From: Streptomyces sp. NBC_00353
GTDB taxonomy: Bacteria > Actinomycetota > Actinomycetes > Streptomycetales > Streptomycetaceae
DNA length: 64,000 nucleotides
Direction of reading: 5' to 3'
Assembly: GCF_036108815.1 (NCBI RefSeq)
Contig: NZ_CP107985.1
Location: 372,001 to 436,000, forward strand
Notes under the pieces: model-generated
Told to the model about the DNA's origin: nothing
Seen by the model: only the letters and a program-made list of their open reading frames with translations
Databases searched by the model: none
Shown: positions 17,852-26,184 of the stretch, in pieces
Layout of the letters: the number at the start of each line of letters is the position of its first letter
How positions within the stretch are numbered: position 1 is the first letter of the stretch
Program-made: the position numbers and the translations under genes

Positions 17852-18425
17852 CTACTGCAGTGCGCTCCTCAGCGCAGGCACTGCGGGCCCTGAACTCGTG
17901 GAAGGGACCTTCCAGTAAAAAGCGACGCCGTCGCCATCGCCGTAGACGAGCGTGCCGCCCCTCTCGGCGGCGGTGATGTCGAAGGCAACGGTCTCGGCCT
18001 GGTAGGTGTGGGGCCGCACGGCCGGGCCGCCCTCACTGAAACCGACGGGAGCGATCTTTCCCGCACCCTTCCCCTCCCCCTGCTCGACGGTATGCCCGCC
18101 GGGTGTCTTCCACCTGAAGCCACCACTGCCGGCCGTGGTCTTCACCGCGGCCTTGCCCCGATTCATGGCCTGGAAGGTGACAACGGCGAACAGACCGCGC
18201 TCGGGGGTGCCAAAGCTGGTCCTGTCGGTATAGACGACGGTATCCGGGGTGATCTGCACCGTCCCCCTGCCCTCGGCACCGGCGGTGTCGGCGCCCTGGC
18301 CCAACCTGAGAACAGCGCGCGGACCGGGCTGCCGATGGTTTGTGCCGTCGCTGCCGGTACACGCGGTGAGACTCAACAAGCCCGCCCACTGCTGCGAGCG
18401 TGGACGCTGTGACGATGCGGCGCAT
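17852..18425 (-). pseudogene. DUF4352-like lipoprotein with a frameshift in its signal peptide
   Basis: From ATG 18425 the frame reads MRRIVTASTLAAVGGL, a lipoprotein signal, then goes out of frame. The adjacent frame continues LSLTACTGSDGT, completing a perfect lipobox LTAC, and then a roughly 165-residue domain (VVYTDRTSFGTPERGLFAVVTFQAMNRGK...) of the extracellular immunoglobulin-like DUF4352 type. One extra G in the run GGGCGGG (18381-18387 on the plus strand) explains the break. Codon use in the domain is otherwise healthy, so the lesion is recent or a sequencing error. Confidence 0.7.
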
Positions 18426-18583
18426 GATTCCTCTGGCTGGGAGCAGGCGAAGAAGTAGACAAGTCTGCTCCACACCGGCACGTCAGCTGAATCAACGTTG
18501 CCCTGTTGTGACCAACAAGGCGATCCTGACGGGCACTTCTCACCGCCGTACGACAACGAAGCCGGCCCGGGCAGGACGAGCCG

Positions 18584-18829
18584 TCAAAATACGTACTTCG
18601 GCGGCCGGCACAGAACACGAACGACCACATCGGTGACGACGAAGTACCCCGGGCCCACCCAACCGTCCTCTTTGCTCACGAACCGCGGACCGACCTCGCG
18701 AAAGCAGCAACGGAACACGCGGCGGCACAACAAAGCCCCAGCGGCCAGCAGGACCCCAGCGGCAACAACTGCACCGACCGTCACGGCGAGCCGGACCGCC
18801 TGGATCCTGACGACATTCTCTCTACGCAT
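18584..18829 (-). CDS. Small putative membrane protein
   Basis: The 81-residue product has one hydrophobic helix (AVRLAVTVGAVVAAGVLLAAGALL, about 11-34) followed by a basic, cysteine-containing stretch and a C-terminal VGPGYFVVTDVVVRVL. AGGCTGG precedes the ATG. I recognise no family. It reads in the same direction as the broken lipoprotein, about 160 bp upstream of it. It could also be chance, but the membrane segment and start context favour a gene. Confidence 0.45.
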   Translation of the reverse strand: MRRENVVRIQAVRLAVTVGAVVAAGVLLAAGALLCRRVFRCCFREVGPRFVSKEDGWVGPGYFVVTDVVVRVLCRPPKYVF

Positions 18830-19234
18830 CGCACCAGCCTGCCGAACCGCAGAGACTCGCCCACCGCTCTCGCCGGAAGGTGTGCCAGCGCCCCGTTCTC
18901 ACCTCCGCAGCCGGCGGCCCGGTGGGCGGTGAGCGGTGGGCGATGGCGGGGGCCGATCACATGGTCTCCCGCGCCGGCCCGTGTCGGGTGCGGCGGCACA
19001 CACCGCCTCCGCACGGCCCTGGCGCAGGCCGCTGACGCAACCACGCGAGCAGGGCCGGCCGTGTGCCGCGGTGAAAGCACAGGGCCCTGACCTGCCCGAA
19101 GACGATTTCCATCAGCCCCACGTGAGTGACCCGTGCATGTAACGCAAAGGTCTCCGTCCAACGGCATTCCATGATCGCGGCGTGGGAATGGTCCGGGCGT
19201 TTGACGATGACCCCCACAAGGAGTGATCCGCCCC
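18830..19234. other. Intergenic, P450 upstream region
   Basis: About 400 bp with no supported gene; it should contain the P450 promoter. No clear palindrome or repeat was noticed. Confidence 0.35.
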
Positions 19235-20728
19235 ATGAGCACCCCCGCCTCGCCGGCAGCCCCCACGCCGGCCGCACCCGGCGCCCTCCCGCTGATCGGG
19301 CATGCTCTCCAGCTCGCCCGCCGGCCACTGCCGTTCATGACCTCACTTCGCGAGCACGGCAGCGTCGTGCGCATACGTATCGGACCCACACCCGCGTTTG
19401 TCGTCACCGACCCCGCCCTGACCCGCAAGGTCCTGGTGACCGACTCCGCGCATTTCGTGAAGGGCGGCAAGATCATTGACGCGCTGCGCATGTTCTTCGG
19501 TGACGGGCTCGCCACGGTCGCCGACGGCGATACGCATCTACGCAACCGGCGCCTGATACAACCCATGTTCAACAAGGCCCACATCGCCGATCGCAGCGCC
19601 GCGATGATCGACCAAGTGCGAGGCGTGGTCACTGCTTGGCCCGCGGTTGTGCCACGCGACGTGTACGCGGACATGAACGAGGTCGCCCTCTCCGCGTTCC
19701 TGGTCGCCCTGTTCGGCGCACACCTCCCCGAGCACCTGGAGGGCGAGTTCGTCACCCTCATGCCCGAGATCATGAAAGGGGCGATCCGGCAGACGATCCT
19801 GCCGCCCTGGATCACTCGCCTCCCGCTGCCCGCCAACCGCGCGCACGCGGACCGTGTGGCACGGCTACGCACTCTCATCGACCAGGCGATCGACCACCAC
19901 GCCGACCGGTCCCCGGGCCCACCCCCCTCAGCCGACACGCCCTCAGCCGATGCGGTCCCAGCCGATGCGCAACGGTGCCCGCATGCCGCAGCCCGGACCA
20001 AGGACCAGGGCGGACTCTTCACGACCCTTCTGACCGCCGAGGACCCCCTCACGCGGCAGCAACTGCAGGACGAGGCCATCACCTTGCTGACCGGAGCGAT
20101 CGAGACCACCGGCACCACCCTGGCCTGGACACTGTACGAGATCACTCGGAGCGACGAGATACAAAGGCGCCTGCGCGAGGAACTCACCGCCGCCTGCGGT
20201 GACCGCCCCCTGCGCTACGACGACATCGCGCAACTCCCCTACGCCCGCCAGGTGCTGCAGGAAACCATCCGCAAGTACGGGCCGGCCTGGATGGTGACCC
20301 GCACCGCAGCCCGCGACATCGACCTCGGCGGCCACCGCATTCCCCAAGGCGCAGACATCGTGTGGAGCCCCTACCTCCACCAGCACGACACCCGCTACTT
20401 CCCCGACCCCGACACATTCGACCCGGACCGCTGGACAGCCGAGCGCGCACCCGCCGCCCGCGGTTCGTTCCTCGCCTTCGGCGACGGACGCCGCAAGTGC
20501 ATCGGCGAGAACTTCGCCTGGGCCGAACTCCAGATCATCCTGGCGAGCATCCTCCAGACCTGGCCTTCCTTCACACTCACCTCCCGCCCCCCTCGCGCGC
20601 AGGCCGTCGTCACCGTCAAACCGGACACCCTGACCATGGCGTACCACCCGCAAGCACCATCGATGTCGCAGACAAGCACCGAACAGGCCCGCCCGCCACA
20701 GCCTCAAAAGCCCCAGCCGAAGCAATAA
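19235..20728 (+). CDS. Cytochrome P450 (class resembling terpene oxygenases)
   Basis: The 497-residue P450 shows the I-helix motif AIETT (288-292), the K-helix ExxR as ETIR (343-346) and the heme loop FGDGRRKCIG with the ligand Cys422. The N-terminal PGALPLIGHALQLARRP and the overall length resemble actinobacterial P450s that oxidise sesquiterpenes (PtlI type). An alanine/proline-rich insert occupies about 225-258, and the last 25 residues are low-complexity. AAGGAG lies 11 bases before the ATG. A terpene synthase gene follows 1.5 kb downstream on the same strand, so its product is the likely substrate. Redox partners are not encoded nearby. Confidence 0.92.
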   Translation: MSTPASPAAPTPAAPGALPLIGHALQLARRPLPFMTSLREHGSVVRIRIGPTPAFVVTDPALTRKVLVTDSAHFVKGGKIIDALRMFFGDGLATVADGDTHLRNRRLIQPMFNKAHIADRSAAMIDQVRGVVTAWPAVVPRDVYADMNEVALSAFLVALFGAHLPEHLEGEFVTLMPEIMKGAIRQTILPPWITRLPLPANRAHADRVARLRTLIDQAIDHHADRSPGPPPSADTPSADAVPADAQRCPHAAARTKDQGGLFTTLLTAEDPLTRQQLQDEAITLLTGAIETTGTTLAWTLYEITRSDEIQRRLREELTAACGDRPLRYDDIAQLPYARQVLQETIRKYGPAWMVTRTAARDIDLGGHRIPQGADIVWSPYLHQHDTRYFPDPDTFDPDRWTAERAPAARGSFLAFGDGRRKCIGENFAWAELQIILASILQTWPSFTLTSRPPRAQAVVTVKPDTLTMAYHPQAPSMSQTSTEQARPPQPQKPQPKQ

Positions 20729-20814
20729 ACGATGGGCACACCAGGGGAACGTGAATACCGGCTCAGCTCTCCCACCCCCTACCGGCCGCGATCCAACCCC
20801 ACCGGCAAAACACG

Positions 20815-21007
20815 CACCTCAGGGCCCCGACACACGGAACACCCCCTCGAGACCCCCGGCACACGGAACACCCCTCGGGACCCCGACACACGAAGCACAC
20901 CCCTCAGGGCCCCGGCACACGGAACACACACCTCGGGACCCCGGCACACGAAGCACACCCCTCGAGACCCCCGGCACACGAAGCACACCCCTCGGGGTCC
21001 CGAGGGG
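20815..21007. repeat. Six to seven imperfect 28-30-bp tandem repeats ending in a hairpin
   Basis: Units of the form CCCCTCGGGACCCCGACACA followed by CGAAGCACA recur from 20815, with small indels so that the frame is not kept. The array ends in CCCCTCGGG-GT-CCCGAGGGG (20988-21007), a nine-base-pair stem that would serve as terminator for the P450 transcript. Confidence 0.8.
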
Positions 21008-21598
21008 CGGAGCGCCGGGGGGGGCAGGGAGGCGGGCAGTTTCGACCAGCTGCCCGGCCCGACGGCACGTCGAGAGCATCCCCAGCGCTCCGGAGGGCCA
21101 CCACACGCCTCACCCTTGCCTGTCCCTCAGGCTGCCACCGTGCACGGCCGGATACCTGCCGCACTGCCCGTGCCGCGGGCGATGTCCCACACACCGCCGC
21201 GCCCGGTGTCCTGCCCGCACCGTTCGGCCATTTGCTTGGCTGACCGAGGGGGCGGCCAGAGCCCCGACGGTGGTCTGGAAACGGGTGCCGATGAGCGCAC
21301 CTGCGGCACTCAGGACCGGCGCCGCGGCCACGCCACGGCCCATCAAAAGCGATCGAAGACCGCCGGGCCGTCAGCGTGCCGCGGGAGCACTTCACCCGGG
21401 GCACTGCGCGTGCCCTCCACTCCGGGGAGGCGTACCAGAAGCCGCAGCGACGGAAGGACCGGCCGACCTGGTCTGTGAGCCAGGTCGGCCTCGACAAACG
21501 ACGGTGCCCTCGAGCGCTGACCGGGCCGGCAGCTGCGCCGGAACCGGGCTGGACCCGGGAGCCATGACTCCGGACATACGGGCTCGCCCTCATCGGCC
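21008..21598. other. Intergenic, no gene recognised
   Basis: Part of the 1.5-kb gap between P450 and terpene synthase. All frames are open on one strand or another but show no family features or ribosome sites. Confidence 0.4.
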
Positions 21599-21812
21599 AA
21601 CCGGAACGGGACCGGCCGGAACGGAGCCGACCGGAACGGATCCGGACGGAACGGAGCCGACCGGAACGGGACGGGACGGCCGGGACGGGACGGCCGGGAC
21701 GGAACGGGACGGCCGAGACGGAACGGGGACGGGGACGGGACGGGGACGGGACGGGGACGGGACGGGGACGGGGACGGGGACGGGACGGGACGGGGCCGAC
21801 CGGGACGGGGCG
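21599..21812. repeat. G-rich simple repeat (GGGACGG / GGAACGG)
   Basis: About 210 bp built from GGAACGG units passing into GGGGAC and GGGAC units, densest at 21721-21798. The plus strand carries many runs of three to four G spaced by AC, the pattern needed for G-quadruplexes. It lies about 430 bp upstream of the terpene synthase start. Confidence 0.8.
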
Positions 21813-22237
21813 GCCTTGCCTTCCGGTTCCGCGGCAGCGCGCTCTTCCCGGGCGTGGCGGTACTGGCTGCTTTCCGGCGGTCCCGGCTGTTACGGAGTCC
21901 GGGTCGTTCACACCCATAGTTCAACGGTGGTCCGGCAGATGACGCCGGGCGTACGCGCCCCCGAGGCATCCCGGGCCCGAGCGCACCGGGTCCCGGCATC
22001 CTGCTTCACCTGCTTCACCTGCGGCCGGGTGAACCGAGCCGCGTCCCGCGCGACGTCACACCCGCATCACGCGTTGCAGATCTCACGGCATAGATCGTTT
22101 AGGCTCTGGGCAGTCTCGAGACGTACTTGAGTCGTCAACTTCCGGCTCAAAAGGTGCAGTTCGAGTCAGTGGGCGTCAATTCAGATCGCCCTTTCGCAGG
22201 GGCGGGGGCCTGTGAATCGTCGCAAGAGAGGACGGCA

Positions 22238-23269
22238 ATGCCGCAGGACATCACATTCGACCTCCCCTTCAAGACTCCCGTGAGCGAGCATCTCCAGTAC
22301 GCCCGGGAGCGCCACCTGCGCTGGGTGTGGGAGATGGGTTTGGTACGCAGCCAGGCCGGGTTCGAGGAGTACCAGTCCTGGGACCTTCCCCAGGCAGCGG
22401 CACGAACCTACCCCCACGCCTCGGCCGACGACATGGTCGTGCTGATGAACTGGTTCTCTCTGGCCTTCCTGTTCGATGATCAGTTCGACTCCGGGAGTCC
22501 GGACCGCGCGGACCGTATCGCCGAGGTCGCACGGGAGTTGATCGCCACCGCGCTGCGTCCCGCCGGGACCGCACCCCGCGTGGTGTGCCCGATCACCGTG
22601 GCCTGGGCCGAGGTCTGGGCCCAGCTCTCCGATGGCATGTCCCTGACGTGGCGCAGCCGGTTCGCCGCCTCCTGGGGGCGGTTCCTCGTGGCGCACACCG
22701 AGGAGGTGGACCTGGCGGCCCGGGGCCTTGCGGGAACGCTCGGACTGCAGGAGTACGCGGAGTTCCGCCGCCGCACCGTCGGCATCCACCACAGCATCGA
22801 CGCGGGCGAGCGCAGCCGCGGCTTCGAGGTACCGCCGCAGGTACAGGCGCACGAGCTGATGGTCAGGATGCGGGATCTGGCCGCGGACACCATCGGGTTC
22901 ATGAACGACATCCACTCCTTCGAGCGCGAGAAGCGCCGGGGGGACGGCCACAACCTGATAGCCGTGCTCCACCGGGAGCGCAGCTGCAGCTGGCAGGACG
23001 CCGCCGCGGAGGCGTACCGGATGACCACCGACTGCCTCGAGGAGTACCTCGAACTCGAGGCACGGATACCCGAGATGTGCGAGGAACTCGGTCTCCGCTC
23101 CGACCAGCGGGTCCAGGTGTGGATGGGCGTGGAGGCCATCCAGCACTGGATCAACGGCAACTACGAGTGGGCACTGACCTCCGGCCGGTATGCCGCGTCG
23201 AAGGAAGGCCCCGCCGCCACCGCCGAGTTGGCGGGCAAGGGCTCGCTCGACGATCTGCTCGCGGTATAA
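22238..23269 (+). CDS. Class I terpene synthase (terpene cyclase)
   Basis: The 343-residue protein has the aspartate-rich metal motif DDQFD (80-84) and the NSE triad N223-D-I-H-S227-FER-E231, plus a C-terminal SGRY motif shared with pentalenene synthase. These residues bind Mg and the diphosphate of, most likely, farnesyl diphosphate. GAGAGGA precedes the ATG at 22238. The product is not predictable from sequence; sesquiterpene is likely from length and motif type. With the P450 upstream it probably forms a small terpene pathway. Its last 30 codons are duplicated downstream. Confidence 0.93.
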   Translation: MPQDITFDLPFKTPVSEHLQYARERHLRWVWEMGLVRSQAGFEEYQSWDLPQAAARTYPHASADDMVVLMNWFSLAFLFDDQFDSGSPDRADRIAEVARELIATALRPAGTAPRVVCPITVAWAEVWAQLSDGMSLTWRSRFAASWGRFLVAHTEEVDLAARGLAGTLGLQEYAEFRRRTVGIHHSIDAGERSRGFEVPPQVQAHELMVRMRDLAADTIGFMNDIHSFEREKRRGDGHNLIAVLHRERSCSWQDAAAEAYRMTTDCLEEYLELEARIPEMCEELGLRSDQRVQVWMGVEAIQHWINGNYEWALTSGRYAASKEGPAATAELAGKGSLDDLLAV

Positions 23270-23286
23270 GACAAGACCCCGCCTGC

Positions 23287-23317
23287 TCTGCCCGGCCGGC
23301 ACGCCCGGCCGGGCAGA
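23287..23317 (+). terminator. Terpene synthase terminator
   Basis: TCTGCCCGGCCG and CGGCCGGGCAGA form a perfect 12-base-pair stem with a seven-base loop, 18 bp after the stop codon. Confidence 0.7.
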
Positions 23318-23388
23318 AACCCATCACCCACCAGCAGCCTGGCCAGCACCGCACCCGATCAACAGCAACCACCAGCAGGCACCGACCA

Positions 23389-23519
23389 CCGGCCGGTATG
23401 CCGCGTCGAAGGAAGGCCCCGCCGCCACCGTCGAATTGGCAGGCAAGGGTCCGCTCGACGAACTGCTCGCGGTATCAGACAAGACTCTGCCCGGCCGGTA
23501 TGTCCGGCCGGGCAGAGAC
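23389..23519 (+). repeat. Duplicated 3' end of the terpene synthase gene
   Basis: This segment repeats 23181-23320 with scattered substitutions: it encodes GRYAASKEGPAATVELAGKG against GRYAASKEGPAATAELAGKG in the intact gene, and carries its own terminator hairpin (TCTGCCCGGCCG 23486-23497 with CGGCCGGGCAGA 23505-23516). The stop codon of the original is changed to a sense codon. It is either the remnant of a second terpene synthase gene or a local duplication of the 3' end. Confidence 0.8.
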
Positions 23520-23541
23520 GGATCACCCACCGGTGGTCTGG

Positions 23542-24810
23542 TCAGACGGCGGCGGTCTGTGCCGCGAACTCGACCGGGAGACTGTCCAGGCGTGCCTCCC
23601 AGGTGGAGGCGGTCGAGGTGAGGTCGTCGGCCGGCACGGCCAGGCGCAGTCCCGGCAGCCGGTGCACCAGGACGTCGACGGCCGTCTCGATGATGGCCTG
23701 GCCGATGTTCTGGCCCGGACACTCGTGCGCGCCGCCGCTGAACGCGAGGTGCGACTGGTTGCCCTGGATGGAGACCCCGGTATCGGGACGGATCTCCGGG
23801 TCGAGGTTGCCGGCGGTGAGCCCGAGCACCAGCAGGTCGCCCTCCTTGATGTGGTGACCGGCGAGTTCGAGGTCAGCGGTGGCGAAGCGCCCGGGCAGGA
23901 CCGCGAGCGGCGGGGTGTTCCACATCACCTCTTCGACGACCGTGGTGATGTTGAGCTGTCCGCTCACCAGCCCCGCGAGCCGGGAGGTGTCGGTGAGGAT
24001 CAGCTGCAGCACCCGGGCCAGCAGATTACTGGTGGTGGTGTGCGCGGTGATCAGCACCAGCCGCAGATGGCTGAGGATCTCGTCGTCGTCCAGGCCGGCC
24101 TCGTGTCCGAGCAGCCCGGTGGTGAAGTCGGAGCCCGGCTCGGCACGCTTGCGCTCGGCGAGTTCCCCGAGGATCTCCATGATCCGGTCGTTGTGGGCGA
24201 GAGCTCCCTCACCGCCCTTGATGACCTGGGCACAGGAGACGGCAAGGTTGTGCCCCTCGGCCGCCGGGAGCCCGAACAGCCTGGTCAGTACGAGCATCGG
24301 CAGGTACTCGGCGTAGTCGCCCACCAGGTCGGCGCCACCCGCGTCGGCGAACGCGTCGATCTGCCTGTTCGCGAAGTGCGTGACATGGCGGCGGATGCCG
24401 CGGCCGGCGAGAGTCTGCAGATTGTCGGTGACCGCACCGCGGAGCCTGCGGTGCGGCTCACCGTCCTGGGACACGCAGTCGGGGCGCCAGCCCAGCATCG
24501 GGATCAGCGGCGAGGTGGCCTCGACACGTCCTTCCTTCCAGTCCCGCCAGATACGCGAATCCCTGCTGAACTGGCGGGGGTTGTCCAGCACCCGCCGGTT
24601 CTCGCGGTAGCCCAGGACCAGCCACGCCGGGATGTCGCCCTCAAGGAGTACCGGCGCCACCGCCCCGTGCTCCTTGCGCAGCCGCCCGTAGATGCCGTGC
24701 GGGTCCAGTGCCGCGTCCGGCCCGTACAGCCGGGTGAGATCGCCGGCGCCGCCGTGCGCGACAGGGCAGCCACCGGGAGCGGAGGAGCCATGTGTGAGCT
24801 GGTCGTTCAT
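23542..24810 (-). CDS. CYP157-like cytochrome P450 of the conservon (CvnE)
   Basis: The 422-residue P450 has the heme loop FSGGAHECPG with Cys364 and an I-helix region ITAHTTTSN, but the K-helix reads EEVMW (293-297), so the arginine of ExxR is Trp297. Loss of ExxR is known for the CYP157 family, whose members sit in conservons. Its ATG overlaps the stop of the GTPase-like gene upstream (ATGA), making it the last gene of the conservon operon. It converges on the terpene synthase gene, so a role in that pathway is possible but not implied by the operon. Confidence 0.9.
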   Translation of the reverse strand: MNDQLTHGSSAPGGCPVAHGGAGDLTRLYGPDAALDPHGIYGRLRKEHGAVAPVLLEGDIPAWLVLGYRENRRVLDNPRQFSRDSRIWRDWKEGRVEATSPLIPMLGWRPDCVSQDGEPHRRLRGAVTDNLQTLAGRGIRRHVTHFANRQIDAFADAGGADLVGDYAEYLPMLVLTRLFGLPAAEGHNLAVSCAQVIKGGEGALAHNDRIMEILGELAERKRAEPGSDFTTGLLGHEAGLDDDEILSHLRLVLITAHTTTSNLLARVLQLILTDTSRLAGLVSGQLNITTVVEEVMWNTPPLAVLPGRFATADLELAGHHIKEGDLLVLGLTAGNLDPEIRPDTGVSIQGNQSHLAFSGGAHECPGQNIGQAIIETAVDVLVHRLPGLRLAVPADDLTSTASTWEARLDSLPVEFAAQTAAV

Positions 24811-25421
24811 CGAGGCTCCACAACAACAGCAGCGGCGGCGGAGCGTTCCTTCAGATGGCGTATCAGCGCGACAAGGACGTCACGGCTCGACGCCCGGTCC
24901 CGGGCATCGCACGCCACGATCGGGGTGTGCGCAGAGATGTCCAGGGCGTCACGGATCTCCTCGATCGGATGCTCCTTGGAATCGGGGAAAACATTCAGCG
25001 CGATAACAAAGGGGACGTCCTGCCGCTCCATCTCCTCGATCGCCCTGAAACTCGACGCCAGACGACGCGTGTCCACCAACACCACCGCCCCCAGAGCCCC
25101 CTTGAACAGACCGTTCCACAGAAACCAGAACCGCTCCTGGCCCGGCGTCCCGAACAGATAAAGCACCAACTCGTCGTTGATACCGATCTTCCCGAAATCC
25201 AGACTGACGGTGGTCTGCGTCTTGTCCACCACACCGATCAGATTATCGACACCGACACTGGCCTGAGTCAGCGTCTCCTCGGTCGTCAGCGGCTCGATAT
25301 CGCTGACCGACCCCACCATGGTGGTCTTTCCCGTGCCGAACCCGCCGGCGATCATCACCTTCACCGAGCGGGTCCCGCCGCCCGACCTCTGGTCGGGATG
25401 ATCAAAGCCTTTGAAGTCCAC
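24807..25421 (-). CDS. Conservon ATP/GTP-binding protein (CvnD)
   Basis: The 204-residue protein is a small Ras-like G-protein of the conservon family with P-loop GGFGTGKTT (26-34), switch II-like LFGTPGQERF (89-98) and ALNVFPDSK in the place of the NKxD motif. GTG at 25421 follows GAGGAGG and lies 20 bases inside the end of the DUF742 gene, as is typical. In known conservons CvnD associates with CvnA-C at the membrane like a G-protein signalling complex. Confidence 0.93.
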   Translation of the reverse strand: MDFKGFDHPDQRSGGGTRSVKVMIAGGFGTGKTTMVGSVSDIEPLTTEETLTQASVGVDNLIGVVDKTQTTVSLDFGKIGINDELVLYLFGTPGQERFWFLWNGLFKGALGAVVLVDTRRLASSFRAIEEMERQDVPFVIALNVFPDSKEHPIEEIRDALDISAHTPIVACDARDRASSRDVLVALIRHLKERSAAAAVVVEPR

Positions 25422-25773
25422 TGAGTACCTCCTCAAGGAGCGCGAGGTCGGGCCCGCGGCCGGCGCCTGACGCCGGGATGGGATTACGGGCCTCGACGCG
25501 GCCTGCGTCCAGCAGATCGGCCAGGAGCACCGCGAGAATGTTGAACGGCAACCCGAGATGGGCGCCCAGTTCGGCCACCGACAACGGATCACGGCAGCGC
25601 CGGATGATCTCCTCGTGCTCATGCTGCATACCCGGGGCGGCAGCAGCGCGCGCAACGACAAGAGTCGCCACGTCAAGACTCGCCGCGGAACCGCCCGGCC
25701 CGCTGCGGCCACCGGTAAGGACGTAGTAGCGCTCAAGACCGGACGGGTCCGTGGGACGACGGGAAACACTCAT
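25402..25773 (-). CDS. DUF742 protein (CvnC)
   Basis: The 123-residue protein carries the DUF742 winged-helix-like sequence: RYYVLTGGRS near the N-terminus, EIIRRCRDPLSVAELGAHLGLPFNILAVLLADL in the middle. It is the third gene of the conservon, overlapping its neighbours on both sides. Its role in the complex is unknown. Confidence 0.92.
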   Translation of the reverse strand: MSVSRRPTDPSGLERYYVLTGGRSGPGGSAASLDVATLVVARAAAAPGMQHEHEEIIRRCRDPLSVAELGAHLGLPFNILAVLLADLLDAGRVEARNPIPASGAGRGPDLALLEEVLSGLQRL

Positions 25774-26180
25774 CCAGAGTGCTCGTCCAGGCGAGCAGTG
25801 GTACCCAGGAGCTCACCCATCCTGCGGGCCAGATCCCTCATCTGATGACCCAGAAGACCCTGATCAAGACCCTCCCTCGCCAGCACCCCGAGATACGTCT
25901 CCACACCCGCCCGCACCACGAACAAATGACCCCCGTCGACCTCGATCATCGCGAGCCGCAGCTGCCCCGCATACTTCGGGAACTGCTTGGCCACCGGCTG
26001 GGCCAACGCCTGCAACCCCGCGACCACAGCCGCGAACCGGTCCACATCATCGGGGTCCTCGGCACCATACGAAGTGATCGCCTTACCGTCACTCGATGCC
26101 ACGAGGGCGAAACGAATCTCCTTGATGCTCTCCGTCAGATCACGGAGCGCCCAACTCACATCGGTTCCCTGTTGCGTCAT
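25770..26180 (-). CDS. Roadblock/LC7 protein (CvnB)
   Basis: The 136-residue protein has the roadblock fold seen in regulators of small GTPases: ALVASSDGKAITSYG (about 26-40) and a hydrophobic helix with FAAVVAGLQALAQPVAKQF. In conservons it is thought to act on the CvnD G-protein. The ATG lies in the four bases before the cvnA stop region (gap of four bases), and its end overlaps cvnC by ATGA. Confidence 0.92.
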   Translation of the reverse strand: MTQQGTDVSWALRDLTESIKEIRFALVASSDGKAITSYGAEDPDDVDRFAAVVAGLQALAQPVAKQFPKYAGQLRLAMIEVDGGHLFVVRAGVETYLGVLAREGLDQGLLGHQMRDLARRMGELLGTTARLDEHSG

Positions 26181-26184
26181 GGGA

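Noticed and set aside
20815..21007. CRISPR array
   Set aside because: Units are contiguous with no unique spacers, vary in sequence and length, and no cas genes are nearby.
21600..22130. Possible gene in the GGGACGG region (repetitive TGTGTGRDGDGTG-like translation)
   Set aside because: The simple repeat opens several frames at once; no ribosome site or family match, and indels between units ignore the frame.
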